A stretch of 39,695 bases of DNA from positions 1 through 39,695 of the IMG/VR virus record IMGVR_UViG_3300028654_000034. One strand, 5' to 3'. Shown in pieces: positions 22,950 to 29,055 of this stretch; within the stretch, counting starts at the first letter, position 1; each line of letters begins with the position of its first letter. Source of the DNA: a virus. The position numbers were made by a program, and so were the translations under genes. Under the pieces are notes generated by a model, which made no database searches, was not told the DNA's origin, and worked only from the letters and a program-made list of their open reading frames with translations.

Positions 22950-23378
22950 ATGACCGCTCAAAATCTGCTTAATCAGTTAAAACGCTCCTCTCCCTCGCTT
23001 GCTTTTTCCGTTTCTCGCGAACGGGATGAGAATTTCTGTTGGGACGGCGATGGTCCAGATCCTATCGACGAAGGGTTTGAGCCCTGCGATGTGACTGTGA
23101 CAGCCAGCTCCATTGTCAAAGGTTCGCTTCGCGAAGGGACGAATTTCCTTGGCGGCTCATACTTCAAACTGGATGAGCCTTGCGATGACGTACACGGTTA
23201 CCTGCCGCAAATGCTCGATGCCGCCCTAGACGACTTGACCCATTCGCTTCCCATAGACGCCCCAGCCGGTCTGTTCCAAGAGATTCTTGCTGCCCATGAG
23301 CTGATTACTTCCGAATTGCGAAAACGCTGGGAAGCGCAGCCAGCGGCCGCTGGCATTGCGCTGCTGAATTCCCTCTGA
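22950..23378 (+). CDS. Acidic accessory protein, unknown
   Basis: The product has 142 residues. It starts MTAQNLLNQLKRSSPSLAFS and has the acidic middle DENFCWDGDGPDPIDEGFEP, then CDVTVTASSIVKGSLREGTN. The C-terminal third is helical (AGLFQEILAAHELITSELRK). Asp/Glu richness suggests a DNA-mimic or a binding partner, but this is only a possibility. There is no Shine-Dalgarno site; the tandem repeats at 22923 stand in its place. No family recognised. Confidence 0.55.
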   Translation: MTAQNLLNQLKRSSPSLAFSVSRERDENFCWDGDGPDPIDEGFEPCDVTVTASSIVKGSLREGTNFLGGSYFKLDEPCDDVHGYLPQMLDAALDDLTHSLPIDAPAGLFQEILAAHELITSELRKRWEAQPAAAGIALLNSL

Positions 23379-23403
23379 ACTAAAACCCTCTTCCCCTTTC
23401 CCC

Positions 23404-24063
23404 ATGTCCACAGTTTCTCTCACCCTTCGAAGCAAGAACACCAAGACGGGGAATATCCCCGTTTCGATGACGGATCCGAATAGCTGTCCCGACAGCTGCC
23501 CTATGAAAGCGAAAGGCTGCTATGCGAAAAGCGGCCCGCTCTCATGGGTGTGGAATAAGATGCGCGGCATGCAATGGGATTCGTTCTGCAGCGCAATCGC
23601 TTCGCTTCCCCTAGGGCAAATTTGGCGCCATAATCAGGCCGGGGATTTGCCGGGGATAGGTGAGCAAATCGATCACCATGCGCTTGGCTCTTTGGTCAAG
23701 GCGAACGTCGGACGGAAGGGATTCACCTATACCCATAAATACGGGACGGAATCCAATCGCGAAGCGATTCGAAGCGCAAATGCCAACGGATTTACCGTCA
23801 ACCTTTCGAGCAATTCGCTGGCGCATGCCGATACCCTTCTGGCCATGAATTGCGGTCCCGTTGTCACCTTGCTTCCCTCTGATGCGAAGCATGGAACGAC
23901 AACGCCAAACGGCGCGCGCGTGGTGGTTTGCCCTAAGGCAACGGGGAAAGCGGCCAGCTGTGACGCATGCCGCTTATGCCAGCATGCGAATCGATCATAC
24001 GTCATCGGATTTCCCGCCCATGGCGCGAGCAAGAAAACCGTCGAAGCAATCGCCAACAGCTAA
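23404..24063 (+). CDS. Conserved phage/plasmid protein with two Cys clusters, unknown function
   Basis: The product has 219 residues. The N-terminus reads STVSLTLRSKNTKTGNIPVS, then DPNSCPDSCPMKAKGCYAKS. The K-T-G-x-I-P-V-S...CPxSCPxxxxGCYA order is one I recognise from unrelated phages and plasmids. A second cluster, CDACRLCQHANRSYVIGF, lies at about 190-207. Conserved parts between them include GIGEQIDHHALGSLVKANVG, FTYTHKY and VNLSSNSLAHADTLLAMNCG. Six to eight conserved Cys make a zinc or iron-sulfur centre probable. The middle resembles an alpha/beta barrel in strand rhythm. The gene is the longest of the island. Its leader is C- and T-rich and lacks a Shine-Dalgarno site. Confidence 0.65.
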   Translation: MSTVSLTLRSKNTKTGNIPVSMTDPNSCPDSCPMKAKGCYAKSGPLSWVWNKMRGMQWDSFCSAIASLPLGQIWRHNQAGDLPGIGEQIDHHALGSLVKANVGRKGFTYTHKYGTESNREAIRSANANGFTVNLSSNSLAHADTLLAMNCGPVVTLLPSDAKHGTTTPNGARVVVCPKATGKAASCDACRLCQHANRSYVIGFPAHGASKKTVEAIANS

Positions 24064-24073
24064 CATTTTTCCA

Positions 24074-24331
24074 ATGCAAACCACCATCAGAACCGTCTCG
24101 CCGTTTCAGCTAAAACTCGCGTCGATTGCCATCGAAGCGATTGCCGCAATGCGCTCAGAGGGAACCGTGGGCGCAAGTGTCGACTGCCTATGGCAAGCGA
24201 TTCACCTGCGTGGCGTCGACTGCCAGTTGAAGGGCGCACCGCGCGGCACGAATTCCGTTTACTACGCCAAAGAGATTTTCGCGGACGTCTGCGAGTCCGT
24301 ACCCTGCATTTGCTCCTTCATTATCGATTAA
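24074..24331 (+). CDS. Small accessory protein, unknown
   Basis: The product has 85 residues starting MQTTIRTVSPFQLKLASIAI. An N-terminal helix (EAIAAMRSEG) precedes a Cys-containing part (VDCLWQAIHLRGVDC) and the C-terminus ADVCESVPCICSFIID. Five Cys are present. The longer frame upstream of ATG 24074 overlaps the preceding gene in a different reading and is rejected. The copy of CTCAGAGGGA inside it (about 24156) repeats a motif of the control region at 22477. Unknown. Confidence 0.5.
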   Translation: MQTTIRTVSPFQLKLASIAIEAIAAMRSEGTVGASVDCLWQAIHLRGVDCQLKGAPRGTNSVYYAKEIFADVCESVPCICSFIID

Positions 24332-24349
24332 CCGCCAGACCTATTCCCC

Positions 24350-24922
24350 ATGATCACGCAAAACAATCAGTCCGTGGTTCCGGCTTACGGTCGGGATTAC
24401 AAGTCAGCTAAGTCAGCCATTGCCGACTTCCTCGCCGGCAAAGATTTTGAGCAACGGTTCTTCCCAGTGCAGGGTGGAACCTACGTTTCCGTCACCGACT
24501 TTGCGCCTGGCGTGCGAGTAAATATCCGCTATTGCCGGCAGACCAGAGTTGCCGTCGCCACCGTGCCGCTGAAACGCTATGACAAGGAGACGCTCAAGCA
24601 GTACTGCGCCGACCATCCGGCCAAACTCGAGGAAGCCGCCCCTCCACATATCGTGGTGGCCGAGCCGGCACCGACCGCACCGACCGCACCGGAGCCTCGC
24701 AGCTGGAAGACCGAGGTTCATATCCCCAATCCAATGCGCGACGAGTGGGCGACCAACGCCTGCCGCTTTGCCACGAAGAAGGAAGCCGAGACGGCCGGTA
24801 TCGAGCTTTTGAGCCGATGGATTGTGCCGGACGATTCGCGCGCGGCGCCGTCCGACGACCCGGTCAACTACAAATTCAACTTCGACACGTACCGCACCGA
24901 ACGAATCGAACCCACGCCATGA
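24350..24922 (+). CDS. Two-domain phage accessory protein, unknown
   Basis: The product has 190 residues. The first part has VVPAYGRDYKSAKSAIADFL and GTYVSVTDFAPGVRVNIRYC, a small-domain layout known to me from many phages (PAYGRDYKS...G-K-D-F...V-N-I-R-Y). A linker built of Pro, Ala, Thr and Glu follows at about 105-120. The second part, EVHIPNPMRDEWATNACRFA and GIELLSRWIVPDDSRAAPSD ending in a V-N-Y segment, is another recurring phage module. The fusion of the two modules is uncommon. The stop overlaps the next ATG. The leader is C-rich without a ribosome site. No biochemical role is known to me. Confidence 0.6.
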   Translation: MITQNNQSVVPAYGRDYKSAKSAIADFLAGKDFEQRFFPVQGGTYVSVTDFAPGVRVNIRYCRQTRVAVATVPLKRYDKETLKQYCADHPAKLEEAAPPHIVVAEPAPTAPTAPEPRSWKTEVHIPNPMRDEWATNACRFATKKEAETAGIELLSRWIVPDDSRAAPSDDPVNYKFNFDTYRTERIEPTP

Positions 24923-25023
24923 TCTTCGCCCTTGAAATCCTTGCCAGCTTCGTGGCCTACGTGCTTTTCTGCGCGTTCCTCGGCTGGCTCATCTTCACCG
25001 TCGACAACGACGAAGAGCAGTAA
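24919..25023 (+). CDS. Single-span membrane peptide
   Basis: The 34-residue peptide begins MIFALEILASFVAYVLFCAF, continues hydrophobic through FLGWLIFTV and ends with acidic residues (DNDEEQ). One transmembrane helix fills almost the whole length, with the acidic end likely outside or at the interface. The start overlaps the preceding TGA (ATGA). A very small phage membrane protein; unknown. Confidence 0.5.
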   Translation: MIFALEILASFVAYVLFCAFLGWLIFTVDNDEEQ

Positions 25024-25126
25024 CCCTTTCACGGTTTCCGGTTCCCGCCCTGGCGGAAAGGACCGGCAAGAGCAGGCCATCTTCGGACTGGACCGTGATC
25101 CTTTCGACTCCCAAACCAAAAATCCA

Positions 25127-25357
25127 ATGATCATCAAACCCGTGAAACTGATCCCGCGCACCGTGCGCATGTCCCCCGAAGACTGGCAACGCTGCCTGTG
25201 CGCCATGGCCAACGACGCCAAACAGTACCGCTCAATGCAGGAGTGGCTGCTCGAGGCTGTCATTGAGAAGGCACAGCGCCAGGAGCTCGCCTATTTGACC
25301 GCCGGCCTTACCGCCGGCAATGCCAATGAAACCTCCCCGACAGCCCCCGCCCAGTAA
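25127..25357 (+). CDS. Ribbon-helix-helix-like small protein
   Basis: The product has 76 residues. KPVKLIPRTVRMSPEDWQRC has a strand (PRTVRM) followed by a helix beginning at SPEDW; then MQEWLLEAVIEKAQRQELAY is a second helix, in the strand-helix-helix order of the Arc/CopG fold. The tail is Thr/Ala/Pro-rich. A DNA-binding regulator of the accessory genes is the best guess. The upstream gap 25024-25126 contains an imperfect GC-rich hairpin at about 25035-25064 (CCGGT and ACCGG arms). The ATG follows AAATCCA and lacks a ribosome site, like others of this group. It overlaps the next gene by 32 bases. Confidence 0.5.
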   Translation: MIIKPVKLIPRTVRMSPEDWQRCLCAMANDAKQYRSMQEWLLEAVIEKAQRQELAYLTAGLTAGNANETSPTAPAQ

Positions 25358-25439
25358 CCGATGGTGGCTGGTTCAGTGCCTGATCCTGGGTGCTGCGATC
25401 GGCGCCATGTTCTGGGTGTTCCCCTGCCTGCATCCATGA
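25326..25439 (+). CDS. Tiny membrane peptide
   Basis: The 37-residue peptide starts MKPPRQPPPSNRWWLVQCLI and continues with a hydrophobic run (LGAAIGAMFWVF) to CLHP. A short basic, Pro-rich N-terminus and one membrane span fit an N-in topology. It overlaps both neighbours (32 bases upstream, ATGA downstream), which is why it was considered. Lower certainty because of length. Confidence 0.4.
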   Translation: MKPPRQPPPSNRWWLVQCLILGAAIGAMFWVFPCLHP

Positions 25440-25585
25440 CGACCTTCTTCGCCATCGCCAAGTACGCCTTCCTAGTCGGCGCCTGCTGGGCCCTGTTCCA
25501 CACGCCGCAGCATGACTGGCTATTCGGTGGGCTCTTCGCGCTGTTCCTGTTCGCGTCGGTTTTCCGGCCGATCAAGAACGGATAA
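25436..25585 (+). CDS. Small membrane protein with two spans
   Basis: The 49-residue protein has TTFFAIAKYAFLVGACWALF and LFGGLFALFLFASVF as two hydrophobic segments, with HTPQHDW as the loop and RPIKNG as the basic end. It is coupled to the preceding peptide by ATGA and followed 22 bases later by a strong terminator, so it ends the accessory operon. A holin-like shape without further evidence. Confidence 0.5.
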   Translation: MTTFFAIAKYAFLVGACWALFHTPQHDWLFGGLFALFLFASVFRPIKNG

Positions 25586-25607
25586 GCGGCAAAACCTGCC
25601 TACCATG

Positions 25608-25637
25608 AGGCCGGATCCACCAGGGTCCGGCCTTTTT
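25608..25637 (+). terminator. Rho-independent terminator of the accessory operon
   Basis: AGGCCGGATCC (25608-25618) pairs with GGGTCCGGCCT (25623-25633) with one wobble pair and an ACCA loop, then TTTTT to 25637. It acts on the plus strand; the other strand has no T run. The remaining bases 25638-25750 hold no gene that I can support. Confidence 0.9.
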
Positions 25638-25750
25638 GCTGGCCTGAATCGATTCTAGGCGTTCTGGCGATAGCCCGGGTGCCGAAATGAAATAGTGACC
25701 GTTGCCTCAAAATAGGCGGCTCTGCGCTCAACGGCGGTGGCAAGGCTGGC

Positions 25751-26032
25751 CTACGGGACGTACGGCTTGATCTGGAATTCGCCGGACGCGAACAACCCCT
25801 GGAACCGCGGGTAGTCATCCAGCAGCGTGCCCTTGAGCTTGGAAGCGAGCTTCGTGCTGCGATTGATCGCCGACTCAGCAGACTTTCGACCTTTAAAGAT
25901 CGATGGCGCCGCGCCAGGCACCGGCAGCAATATCCTGGCAGATGAATTAATGAACGTGCCGATCCTGTCTGCCGGGGACGAGAGGACGCACGGGATGTTG
26001 GACTTGGTGACGAACACGGGTTGTTTCTTCAT
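25751..26032 (-). CDS. Small basic protein, unknown, last gene of the replication operon
   Basis: The product has 93 residues starting MKKQPVFVTKSNIPCVLSSP. Its second half, IFKGRKSAESAINRSTKLAS and FASGEFQIKPYV, has the pattern FxGxKxAExAIxRTxKxA...L...GxYxI, which recurs in small phage proteins next to replication genes. The Ala/Lys-rich helix may bind nucleic acid. It is coupled to the preceding gene by ATGA. No terminator is obvious after it on this strand. Confidence 0.55.
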   Translation of the reverse strand: MKKQPVFVTKSNIPCVLSSPADRIGTFINSSARILLPVPGAAPSIFKGRKSAESAINRSTKLASKLKGTLLDDYPRFQGLFASGEFQIKPYVP

Positions 26033-26232
26033 TGGGAATGGGGTTCAGATTTACATCCTGTCTCGATGTGGGCCAATAACTTGAGCGCGGCTATGCCTTC
26101 CTGCAGTGCCTCGACATGCCCGCGGTGGATCATCTCGTACCGCTTGCGGCGATGCTCGACGCACTTGTCGGCCTGGCGCTCAGCCTCGATAACCATGTGC
26201 TCGAGGCGCTCGATGGCGGATGCGGTGGTCAT
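26029..26232 (-). CDS. Small helical protein, unknown
   Basis: The product has 67 residues starting MTTASAIERLEHMVIEAERQ. Heptad-like spacing of Leu, Ile, Met and Ala (ERLEHMVIEAERQADKCVEH, EALQEGIAALKLLAHIE) suggests a short coiled coil. It overlaps both neighbours by four bases. Its place just downstream of the helicase gene suggests a replication accessory protein, without further support. Confidence 0.5.
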   Translation of the reverse strand: MTTASAIERLEHMVIEAERQADKCVEHRRKRYEMIHRGHVEALQEGIAALKLLAHIETGCKSEPHSQ

Positions 26233-26387
26233 GTCTCGGGTGCCACGCAGATCGCGAGCTCAATGGCCTTGATGACCAAGTCCAGCTTCGCGCCGGTCGG
26301 GTCATCCTCCGCAAAATCCCCGAATTGTTTTTGCTTAAGCAGCCTGGTCCTAAAGATGACCAGAGTTTCGCGCAGTTTTTCTTTCAT
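26229..26387 (-). CDS. Tiny protein between helicase and coiled-coil gene
   Basis: The 52-residue product reads MKEKLRETLVIFRTRLLKQK then FGDFAEDDPTGAKLDLVIKA and a Cys-containing end (ELAICVAPET). Both ends overlap neighbours in the ATGA style: start 26387 overlaps the helicase stop and its stop overlaps the start at 26232. That coupling is the main evidence that it is real. A helical protein; function unknown. Confidence 0.55.
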   Translation of the reverse strand: MKEKLRETLVIFRTRLLKQKQFGDFAEDDPTGAKLDLVIKAIELAICVAPET

Positions 26388-27634
26388 AGTATTGAGTCAA
26401 ACGTGAATATAGGCCCACAGAAATTCATCTTGCAGATGACGTTGCGGATGCCGTTCCGGCACTTGGCCTGCATCCATTCAACGGTCAGCGATGAGGCACC
26501 GGCCACCGCCGACGTCTTGTCCTCGTTCAGGAACCAGACGACGTCAGCATCCTGCTCGATCGCCCCCGACTCGCGCAGGTCCGACAGCATCGGCCTGCGG
26601 TCGTGGATCTCGGACTGGCGGTTGATCTGATGGAGCAGGAGCAGGGGACATGGAAGGGTGGCGGCCAAGTTCTTGAACGTGCGGCTGATGATCGCCACCT
26701 CGCGCTCCCGGGTACTGTACTTGCTTCCGGTTTCCGCCTCAACCAGACCAAGATAGTCAACAATCACGATACCCAGCGGATAAGTGGAGTTAAGCAGGCG
26801 GATCCTCGCCTCGATCTGAGCTAGAGTCCTTTCTCCATCGGCCTCAAATATATGCAGCAGACCGCGCGGCAGTGATTCGAGCGCCGCCAGAACCAAGTCC
26901 GGCTGGACTGACCGCGCCGCCATCCTTGCCAGGCGAACAAGGAGCGAAGGGCCTCGCATCTCGAGCGAGAAGATTGCCGCGTGCTTGCCGTCCTTCGCCG
27001 ACTTCGCGGCGTAGGCCAGTGCCAGGGCTGTTTTCCCGACAGATGGCCGGGCCGCGAGGATGACATAGTCTCCCGCCCTGATCGGACCAAAGTCGATGTC
27101 CACCGACCTCCACGGGCCAGGCATTGCGCCGGCCAGCGGATTCCGGATCATCTCCTTGGCCTCGTTGATCATGGTCGACGTCGTGCGGGGCGTTGGGATG
27201 ACTCCGGCCTCTCCGACCTTGGCAAGGATTGGATGGAGCCGCTCCCATGATTCAGCCCAGTCAACCGCCGGCTTTTGAATGGACAACTGGGCCTCGGACA
27301 GCAGTGCCGCCACCCTGCGCTGCCGGGAAAGCGCCATGACGTCCTGCGCAAATTGGCCTGCGCGGATAGACGTCGGCTCAATCGTGCTGATCTCCAGGAT
27401 CTTGCCTGAGTCTATCTTCTCGTTTACTCCGGCGTTGACCGCGCGCCAGACCGCTACGGCATCTATCTGGCCGTCTACCGCGCAAGCGCAAATCGCCTGA
27501 AATATCAGGCCGTTGATCGGCAGGTAAAAGTCTGATGCCTTCAGGCCGGAAGCCACGGCCTGGCGCACATCGCCGGCATCCTGCATGAGCGACGAAAGAC
27601 AGTGGCGCTCGATCTCTTGGTTATTGGGCGGCAT
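26384..27634 (-). CDS. Replicative DNA helicase (DnaB-like)
   Basis: The product has 416 residues from ATG 27634 and unwinds DNA at the fork as a hexamer. The N-terminal primase-binding domain is visible at 1-100 (EIERHCLSSLMQDAGDVRQA). The RecA-like C-terminal domain carries Walker A ARPSVGKT at 195-202, Walker B IVIVDYLGL from 289, and LLHQINRQ as motif H3 region, followed by RPMLSDLRESGAIEQDADVV and the arginine-finger region near the C-terminus. All major DnaB motifs are intact. An extended start at 27715 is rejected because its 27 extra residues are encoded inside the upstream gene and do not fit the family. It overlaps the upstream initiator-like gene by 14 bases and lacks a Shine-Dalgarno site, so translation is probably coupled. 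Confidence 0.9.
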   Translation of the reverse strand: MPPNNQEIERHCLSSLMQDAGDVRQAVASGLKASDFYLPINGLIFQAICACAVDGQIDAVAVWRAVNAGVNEKIDSGKILEISTIEPTSIRAGQFAQDVMALSRQRRVAALLSEAQLSIQKPAVDWAESWERLHPILAKVGEAGVIPTPRTTSTMINEAKEMIRNPLAGAMPGPWRSVDIDFGPIRAGDYVILAARPSVGKTALALAYAAKSAKDGKHAAIFSLEMRGPSLLVRLARMAARSVQPDLVLAALESLPRGLLHIFEADGERTLAQIEARIRLLNSTYPLGIVIVDYLGLVEAETGSKYSTREREVAIISRTFKNLAATLPCPLLLLHQINRQSEIHDRRPMLSDLRESGAIEQDADVVWFLNEDKTSAVAGASSLTVEWMQAKCRNGIRNVICKMNFCGPIFTFDSIL

Positions 27635-28418
27635 GGGCTTTGCGATAATCGCTGGCCAGAACGTAGGGATCGGAAGGCGCATAACCGTTCGATCCAAACT
27701 CTGCCCAATGGCCACATAGAGCGGCCGGCGTGAGCGCAGCCTCCCGGTATTTGCTGCGGTAGCACTGCGCCCTGCGATTCATCTCGTCAGGAGTGACGTC
27801 AGGGCTCGCCTTCTTTATCTCTGCGGCTTTCACCGCACAGGTGCGCGCAGCGGATGACGTCATCTGAAGAGGATCGCAGCCGCATGCCGAGGCTAAGGCA
27901 TCACAGAGTTCATTCCTGGGTCTTGGCTTTTTTGCTTCACTTGCCGCAGGCGGAGCCGGCGGAATGTATGTTTCTGGGCTTATGGGCTTCTGAGCTTCTT
28001 CCCCGTTACATTCGCGTACAGGAGCGTTACATTGACCGTTACTATTGCGTTTCCGGCCCGTTACAGCATCTTCTGCATACTTCTTATCCCTCAGTTTAGC
28101 AACACGTAATCGAGTTTGTTCTTTAGTGATTGACTCGCGTAACATCCGGCGTGAGATCAGCGTTACAACACCGTTACACTCCGTATGATCGCATGTGCCA
28201 AGCAACCGAAGTTCGTCAATGCAGCCCCGCGTCTTTTCGGGACTCTGGCCGATGGTGCGCGCCCAGCCATCCATCGAAAGTGCGAGTTGGCCGCGGGTGG
28301 GCGAGAAATGAAGCGCGCACAGAATATCAATCCATGCACCTTTGGCCTCAGGACTGAGCGCCCGCGTGTCCTTCACCCAGTCTCCTGGGTAGAATTGCAG
28401 GAACGGAAGGCCGGACAT
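27621..28418 (-). CDS. Replication initiator/helicase-loader-like protein (DUF1376-type N-terminus)
   Basis: The product has 265 residues from ATG 28418. Its N-terminus, MSGLPFLQFYPGDWVKDTRA then LSPEAKGAWIDILCALHFSP, resembles the DUF1376 winged-helix domain (FxxFYxGDWLxDTxxLSxExxGAYxxLL) of phage replication proteins. The following DGWARTIGQSPEKTRGCIDE is the second half of the domain. A hydrophilic linker at about 130-165 and a C-terminal helical domain (MTSSAARTCAVKAAEIKKAS) follow. It immediately precedes the DnaB-like helicase, the position of lambda O/P-like genes. It probably recognises the origin or loads the helicase. The origin is not evident from iterons in this gene. ATG 28418 is chosen since the upstream stop is one base away. 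Confidence 0.65.
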   Translation of the reverse strand: MSGLPFLQFYPGDWVKDTRALSPEAKGAWIDILCALHFSPTRGQLALSMDGWARTIGQSPEKTRGCIDELRLLGTCDHTECNGVVTLISRRMLRESITKEQTRLRVAKLRDKKYAEDAVTGRKRNSNGQCNAPVRECNGEEAQKPISPETYIPPAPPAASEAKKPRPRNELCDALASACGCDPLQMTSSAARTCAVKAAEIKKASPDVTPDEMNRRAQCYRSKYREAALTPAALCGHWAEFGSNGYAPSDPYVLASDYRKAHAAQ

Positions 28419-28419
28419 G

Positions 28420-28617
28420 TCAGTTTCCCCCATTGGCCGGCAAAGCGAGCTTTCTTTCAGTCTCTCGCTGCGACCGGGGAAGACTGACCTGCTCGAAAAT
28501 CGATACTACTTCGACCAGCTTTTGAGCGAGTGCTCGGAGGAGTTCTTCGTCGTGGATGGCATTTTCAAGCTCGAAACAGAACGCGATCGCGAGGCGTTCT
28601 GTGTATCGTTTTGTCAT
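28420..28617 (-). CDS. Small protein upstream of the replication genes, unknown
   Basis: The product has 65 residues from ATG 28617, starting MTKRYTERLAIAFCFELENA, then HDEELLRALAQKLVEVVSIF and a basic end (RSQRETERKLALPANGGN). A helix-rich fold is likely. It ends one base before the next ATG, so it is co-transcribed with the initiator. The 133 bases between it and the next upstream gene (28618-28750) hold no gene I can support. Confidence 0.5.
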   Translation of the reverse strand: MTKRYTERLAIAFCFELENAIHDEELLRALAQKLVEVVSIFEQVSLPRSQRETERKLALPANGGN

Positions 28618-28750
28618 GGGAATAGAACCCCGCTCCGGGCCGGCGGAAAGGTTCATCGCGAGATGCCTTAGGCTCCCGCCAGTCGCCGACCCGAAGGGGG
28701 AATTGTTAGGTGATGAACGAACGGTGAAACATGGGAGATTGAACTATCCC

Positions 28751-28969
28751 TTACACGACCATCCTGTCGCACCTCGGCCGGCCGTCAAGCTTTGTCCGCG
28801 CCGGTATCGGCTGAAAGCGATTCGGGGTGAAGTGGCAGGCGGTAGAACTGGCGGTTGTGTAGCCCAGCGGCCCGCAGCAATGGCGGAAGAACGCGCAGGC
28901 GTTGCACCTCCCAACAGAATAACTGTTTTCGTGTTGGGCGGCCAGGTTGAGTTCGGGCTGGGTGGTCAT
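28751..28969 (-). CDS. Small Cys-rich protein, unknown
   Basis: The product has 72 residues from ATG 28969, starting MTTQPELNLAAQHENSYSVG. Cys spacing CNACAFFRHCC then a later ACHF suggests metal binding. The C-terminus is basic (ARTKLDGRPRCDRMVV). It is first in the leftward replication operon. The divergent region 28970-29055 carries the TGCACCA repeats. No ribosome site is seen. Unknown. Confidence 0.5.
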   Translation of the reverse strand: MTTQPELNLAAQHENSYSVGRCNACAFFRHCCGPLGYTTASSTACHFTPNRFQPIPARTKLDGRPRCDRMVV

Positions 28970-29019
28970 GGGCAAGAGAGATTAATTCGCTCATGGCCTT
29001 GCGAATGTCCAGATTAAAC

Positions 29020-29037
29020 TTGCACCATTCTGCACCA
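29020..29037. promoter_or_regulatory. Double TGCACCA motif in the divergent early control region
   Basis: TTGCACCA at 29020-29027 and TGCACCA at 29031-29037 are direct repeats with centres 10 bases apart, i.e. one DNA turn. They lie between the leftward replication operon (start 28969) and the rightward recombination operon (start 29056). Two half-sites on the same DNA face suit cooperative binding of a regulator. The -10 and -35 elements are not clear; the AT-rich ATTAAACT at 29013-29020 may be a -10 box. Confidence 0.4.
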
Positions 29038-29055
29038 CATGCTTTCCTGCATGGA

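Noticed and set aside
28618-28750. Gap upstream of the replication genes considered as an origin
   Set aside because: No iterons or AT-rich unwinding region are evident; only weak similarity between GGTGATGAAC and GGTGAAAC segments.
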